Assembly (NCBI GenBank): GCA_025677835.1
Contig: JAIXMR010000021.1
Coordinates: forward strand, 203,223 to 267,222
Origin: Sporodiniella umbellata
Taxonomy: Eukaryota; Mucoromycota; Mucoromycetes; Mucorales; Rhizopodaceae
Length of the DNA: 64,000 nt
Direction of reading: 5' to 3'
The notes beneath the pieces were generated by a model, which was given only the letters and a program-made list of their open reading frames with translations, was not told the DNA's origin and made no database searches. Of the stretch, positions 59,045-64,000 are shown piece after piece. The translations under genes were made by a program, and so were the position numbers. The number at the start of each line of letters is the position of its first letter. The stretch's first letter is position 1.

Positions 59045-60943
59045 TGTCGCTTTAAAGATATCAAAAGTCTAAGGCAAAAAGACAATTGTTGTTTTACTAG
59101 AAACTGCAGAGTTTAGAAACTTTATTTGCTTGAATAAATGAAAAAGAGATATCGTATTTTAGATTTACTATGTGGCCACTTTTAAGCTTCTTTGCCTCGT
59201 GGCCACTCTTTTTTTCTTTTTCTTTTTTACGATTTTCTTTCTCTAACCCTCACTACGTATTTGCGATATGCATAGATGCAGTCAGCCCGACTGTCTTCTT
59301 TTAATCCTAAAAACTCATGACTATAGTTGCTATGTAACCACAATGCGATATGAAAAAAGTATGACATTGAAGCACCTCAACTTATTTATGAATACAACTG
59401 GAAAACAACACACGAAAACCTGGTAGTTTAAAATGTAAAGAAAATGTACTAGTAAAACTTCATTTTCTCTGGCCTTCAGTAACTACATACGTTACTTACC
59501 TTACTTGGTCAACTATTCATACTACCATACAACCATATAAGATTGTAGAGGCACTTTGTTTCTGGCTGGATTTCGCGCTTCAACATCGTTTATTTTTGTA
59601 TGCTTAACACCCTTCACTAGGGACGAAAACGACTAAATATGCACAACGTACTAGAAAATGCTAAAAAATAAAAAAGAAACAACTGCCCATCAATCATGTC
59701 GCAAGCAAAAACTTACACATACCCACTGTAGAGAAAATTAGGCTCGACAAATACCATGACATGTTGAAAATCCTCGACAATCGCCCACATGTTACCATCA
59801 AAAAAGTGCAATATATAGTACAGCCCTATCAACGATACAACTTACTGTATTTGATAATTTAAAAGCTGTAAAATCAAGAGACAAATTAATCACCTCCCAG
59901 GAGAAGATTGGATCTCTAATTTTTGTATATACTGTAATATAAGCTACTTAAATACTAGACCTTTATTTACCATATTGGGTGTATTTTGCACCCTCTGCCT
60001 TATTCTATTTACACTCTGCATTACAATTACTCCCTGTTCTATCAGTCACGAAAAGAACAGATTAGCCGATTGAGCTATTCTTTTTTTAATGCATTTTTCT
60101 TTAATTAACCAACACTTGCATCTCGCTAATGCCTGCAACTTATGACACAATTGCAGCTCTTTGGAAACTTAATCTTTACTGTTCAAAAACAATTCACTAC
60201 ACCTTGGTTCAATATATGTACAAACAAAGTTTGGAGAAGAATGAGATGTCCCTTTAAGTCAGCTTTTACCTAAGATAGCATATACGTTCTCAACAAACTT
60301 AAATACTGCAATCGATATAGCTTTGATCAGGGGGGATCGAAAGAACGTCTTGAGGCGGCATAAACATGCAACCGGTTAAACACCGAAAGACTTTTGTCGC
60401 TCAAATGAATATCTCGAGGCCTAATGTTCTATTTGTCTGATCTTGAGAGAAAGCAAAGTCTGGGAACAGATTTTTTTTTTTTTTTGCATCAGACTATAGA
60501 CCGCTTTACTAGCTAATAATTAACGAGTTATATTCGTAAATAGTTATACATTATAGCAATTCAAATGTCAAGACATAAAGTTGAGAAAAAGTTATCTCAT
60601 AAAAACTCTTTTGGTTAAAAAAAGTGGCCCACACTGTGATTTCATTTCACAAAAAAAAAAAAAAAAAAAAAAAAAGATAAAAAATGCGCCCCTTATTTGC
60701 TGGTGCTACACGTCGTTTCATTGACGCATTTTGTTTCAAGTTAAATAATTAGAATGTTTTGTACTTTAGGCCTAAATTCAACGGTTCCGACGGTCGTTTG
60801 TTATTACACGATCGCGGAAGATCTAAAATACTGTTCTATAAGAGACAGTACATTAATAGTGAGGACATTGACCAATTTTTATTTGCCTGCATGCTCACCC
60901 TTTCATCATAACGTTTGGCACCTGAAAACGCTAGGCTGGCGCA

Positions 60944-60973
60944 TATATCTGTGTTCAACAGTACACAGATATA
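60944..60973. repeat. Perfect 11-bp inverted repeat
   Basis: TATATCTGTGT and ACACAGATATA separated by eight bases. No T-run or gene end next to it that would suggest a terminator. Confidence 0.7.
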
Positions 60974-63722
60974 AAAATAGTCTTTCGAGCGCCCAGAACA
61001 CCATCTTCCATAGTGTTCAGGAGTTTGAAGCTCTATTATTCTCTATGTATTATGTAACCACACCTTCGCCACATCACTATATGTAACATCTTTATTCGCG
61101 TTTATTTGACCATCATTTACGTTTGTTTGTAATTTTATTTTGTAAATAAACGCCTTAGTACTCGAAAAAACTGAGTTTGACGATTAGGTAGCTTTGTACA
61201 TTTTTAATTACAATACATTCTGGAATTGTAATAAGAACTGTAGATACAGGACTTAAATGGACTTTGGAAGGATTCCTCTAAGAAACTATACGGTTGATAA
61301 AATTAGGTAAAACTACACAAAAAAATTCGAGTTATTTGAAGAACATTTTAGACTGAAAAATATGAAATAAGCGACCGCTTCAAGTCAATCAATCTATATT
61401 TGTTTAAATGAAAAAGATCCAGAAAGTACAGGCTAATCAAGAACGAAGAGAAAAGCTGTAACCTTAAGATTGCACAACAGAAGAAGTATTGAAAGGAGAG
61501 AGTCTAAAGCTGTCAACACTATCCAAACACACTGAAAATAATAGACAAAACCAAAGACATATTACTTTCTTTCTTCTTTACTCTTTTTTTCCCTTTCACT
61601 TTATGTATAGTTATAAAGAAACAATAGTGTGGATTTTGTTTTTTTTTTCTTTGTACACTTTCAAGTGACTTAGCCTAACTTCTTTAGTTGTACCACAAAC
61701 CATGCTTTGGGTTTTTGAGTATCCAATGTATACAAACTGTATTTTCACTGACGGAAGTACAGGCTATATATGAAATTAGCTTTTTTTCGGCTTATTGTGC
61801 TATTTTTACGAAGTTTAAGTTTTTTGAAACATCGCTTAGCTTTGGGGCATATCCAAATAACACAAAACAGACCTAAACAGGTACACTTAAATTCGAGTCT
61901 TACGATGAGCTTTTTGACAAAAATTCAGGAGATACGATTTTACTTTTTTTCTATAAGAAAAAAAACTGTCTGAGGCTCCTCTATACTTTTACTCAGTTAG
62001 CCATACTTACCAAGCTAGTAAGTGTTAGGATGTGTTTGTGTTTTTTATTTTGATTTTTATCGTATTTTAATGTGCTTTTCGGTAAATTTTCGGTCAGACG
62101 ATACGGTTTCCTCTAAAGCCAAAAAAAGGAACATGAGTAAAACAAAGTAAGAAACTCCGGATCAAATCTAGTCAGTAAATAGCTATGTGTTCGACATGCA
62201 ACGATAAGTTGTTTCAATTTTGACATAGTTCTTAATAAAGAAAGGTCTTCCGCTTGTAACTACAGCTGTCATTTTTTGTTTATTTGGTAAGGATTTATTA
62301 AGATATGAAATGTGTTTACACTTGATTAGAACAGGTGTACCACTCGCTTTGTTTTTGTTTTTTGTTTTTTAGCTGATCTCCAAGAAATCTCAAACTGGCC
62401 TCATTTTCTGCTTCATCTGGTAATTTTTATGTGCGCAATGCTGGGATTGTATTATCATGCGGCTCTTTATAGAAAACAAACAAGCGGGTCCTGAGCCTTT
62501 TTGTTGTATCTTAAACGATATAAATAACGAATTTGTCTATTTAGAGAATACGTCTGTATTCAGAATACAAAATTACGACGGTACTGTATTATTTTAGACA
62601 AATAATTTACTAAACAGATTATTAAAGATATGACAAAATACGTTTCTGTACACTGAAAGACTCTTACTCATAACCGACGCTGTAATAGACCAGCTGACTT
62701 TTTTTTTTTGCTACTACCATTTGACCTCACTAAAATTGTGCCTTGATCACCCTTAACAAAAAAAACTCAAACCACACTGGCTTTTGAATAATTTAGCTCA
62801 CCTGAGGCCTATTATATCTTTCCCTTAAAATGTCCTCGTTGCTAAAAACGGAAATATTAATATTAATTTTGGTTTTCGATTCAATTCTACCCAAGCTCCA
62901 ATGAAAAACAATTTGGGTACTGGGCCTTTATAAACAGATGAATACCAATATAGCATTTGATAATATTACAATTTGCAACACCAACTGTGTCCTCTTTTAT
63001 TACAAATGCTGAGACAATAATAATATACTCAATAAGCTTAAAGTTCTTGATAGCTGTGTACGACTTGAATTTATGTTTAGTTGCCAAAGCAGCTTTGAGC
63101 TAAAAGCTTGATTACAAAAGTTATACTATACATGGTATATGATAGTTTTATGTAACGCATTGCGCTGACTTCTATTGTGCTTTTAGACTTTTTTATTATA
63201 TATACTAGGTTGAGCTTTGTATATTCGTCTTTTTTTTACGTTCGCCAGTGTGAAAAAAAGTCTCTATATTTGAGCATATAGAATTAAGAGCAGATCTTAG
63301 CCAAACAAAGCTCCAGATGACTTTCTTCTGATCAACCCTACTGGCATTCACATTTCAAAAACTGCACTGTATAGCAGATAAAGGGTGCTGTTATTTACCA
63401 CTATAATACTACCTTTGGTTTTCTTAATGCTTCATCTATAGTTTTTCAAATACTTTTTTTTGAAGTGCTTAATAAAAGCCTACACCAAAAAAGTCTTGAT
63501 AGTTGTTTTTCAGTAGCCCTCTGTCTTCTAAAGCTCCATTTTTATATCCACTTGATAAATGAGACGCTAACACTAAAAGAAAACCCTAATAAAAAGCCTA
63601 TACCACGTGTGCTCAACTAGCAAAGATCCAAAGTCTTGAGAGTCTGGTTACCATTGTTAAGCTCTCTTTTGTTGTACAAAAAAAAAGGCAATCGTTTTAT
63701 TGTGTCATTGTTATTCGTCGCT

Positions 63723-64000
63723 TTAATCCAACATCATTGATTCATCGTTATTTTGCTAGAAAAAAGGAAAGAAACGGGTATATAAGCATATAAGTCTATC
63801 TTAAAATTGTTTACCTTCATATAATTTTCCATTTCTTTATCCAAATCTTCGGCCGACTTTGCTGAGCGCTCTTCTCGGACTCTTCCGGACCTATTGCGAG
63901 TCTGTCGATTTCCCAAACGATCCATGACAGCACGCCCTCTAAAAGTAAAGTTTCAATCGTTGCTACTCTTTTTTCTTCTTTGATAGCTTTTTCTAAAATA
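63723..64000 (-). CDS. mRNA export adaptor, ALYREF/Yra1-like, 3' end, runs off right edge
   Basis: Two 3' exons are visible: about 63938..63815 and 63755..63723, the gene continuing beyond 64000. Sequence: GRAVMDRLGNRQTRNRSGRV then REERSAKSAEDLDKEMENYM and the final KQNNDESMMLD. An Arg/Gly-type basic tail ending in LDKEMENYM fits the C-terminal UAP56-binding motif of REF/Yra1 proteins, which load onto mRNA with TREX. The RRM is outside the window, so CHTOP-like or other UBM proteins cannot be excluded. Confidence 0.7.

Larger units (their letters stand above)
58794..63722. other. 4.9-kb gene-poor AT-rich region
   Basis: No supported gene. It contains a diverged 80-bp tandem duplication (58885-59044), a hairpin (60944-60973), an ATTACAAT inverted repeat (61207-61232), A24 and T15 runs, and a diverged direct repeat near 63470/63588. 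Frames at 60754-61086 (110 codons) and 61688-61973 have no recognisable content. No TIR-bounded element or tRNA seen. Confidence 0.6.

Noticed and set aside
58864..59085. 73-codon minus-strand frame across the 80-bp duplication
   Set aside because: Openness follows from the repeat unit length pattern and AT content; no start context or homologue.
60754..61086. 110-codon plus-strand frame
   Set aside because: Mixed hydrophobic/polar composition with no motif, no neighbour support, and a perfect hairpin inside; more likely chance.
61688..61973. Two overlapping frames of about 65 codons
   Set aside because: AT-driven Phe/Leu/Lys composition in two frames at once; typical chance openings.

Overview
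The window is nuclear DNA of a filamentous fungus, most likely Mucoromycota (Mucorales). The evidence is an AT-rich sequence with very many A/T homopolymer runs, short GT-AG introns (about 45-80 nt) with CTAAC/CTGAC branch points, and eukaryotic genes whose proteins look fungal (Vac7-like, Rtt109, Met30, Rsp5, Kar9/GAR-like). It also has genes absent from ascomycete yeasts, such as a PRL-type phosphatase. I saw no tRNA, rRNA, CRISPR array or intact transposon. Exon borders below were read by eye from splice motifs, reading phase and conserved protein sequence.

Layout. 0-9.7 kb: 5' part of an NDT80/PhoG-type transcription factor (runs off the left edge), a small lineage protein, a Tctex-type dynein light chain overlapping tail-to-tail with a large M16 metallopeptidase, the histone acetyltransferase Rtt109, and a low-complexity protein with a CaaX box. 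9.9-17.2 kb: an OPT oligopeptide transporter, mitochondrial ribosomal protein uL22m and a Vac7-like membrane protein. 17.2-21 kb: a gene-free stretch, then an intronless Ran1-like kinase with CCAAT boxes, a TATA box and two uORFs. 21.5-25.3 kb: Sad1/USP39, a PRL-like phosphatase and APC10. 26.5-35.5 kb: a dense block of eIF2-alpha, BAP31/Yet-like protein, DPH3, complex I PSST, a Ser/Thr-rich membrane protein, RPS3, RPL19 and MBF1. 35.6-45 kb: a TBC Rab-GAP, Met30, Rsp5, TFIIA-gamma and Yju2. 45.6-58.8 kb: GH38 alpha-mannosidase, CoA-binding protein, an unknown basic protein, complex I ESSS/NDUFB11, an unknown acidic protein, a GAR-domain microtubule protein and an ABHD11/Imo32 hydrolase. 58.8-63.7 kb is AT-rich and nearly gene-free. 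The window closes with the 3' end of an ALYREF/Yra1-like mRNA export adaptor.

Functional themes. Translation and its control are clustered: eIF2-alpha with its Ser51 site, DPH3 for eEF2 diphthamide, RPS3, RPL19, and MBF1, the bridging factor of the Gcn4 pathway. Ubiquitin ligase components (Met30, Rsp5, APC10), splicing factors (Sad1, Yju2) and complex I subunits (PSST, ESSS) also recur. These are housekeeping genes with no sign of one operon-like system.

Most unusual observations: a 3-nt microexon (TTT) needed to restore an invariant Phe in RPS3; RPL19 and dynein light-chain genes whose start codon is split from, or cut off before, the body of the gene by an intron; a 3' splice site preceded by 30 consecutive A; perfect T-tract/A-tract palindromes in introns of five unrelated genes; and a PRL phosphatase lacking its CaaX box in a window that has a CaaX box on an unrelated protein.
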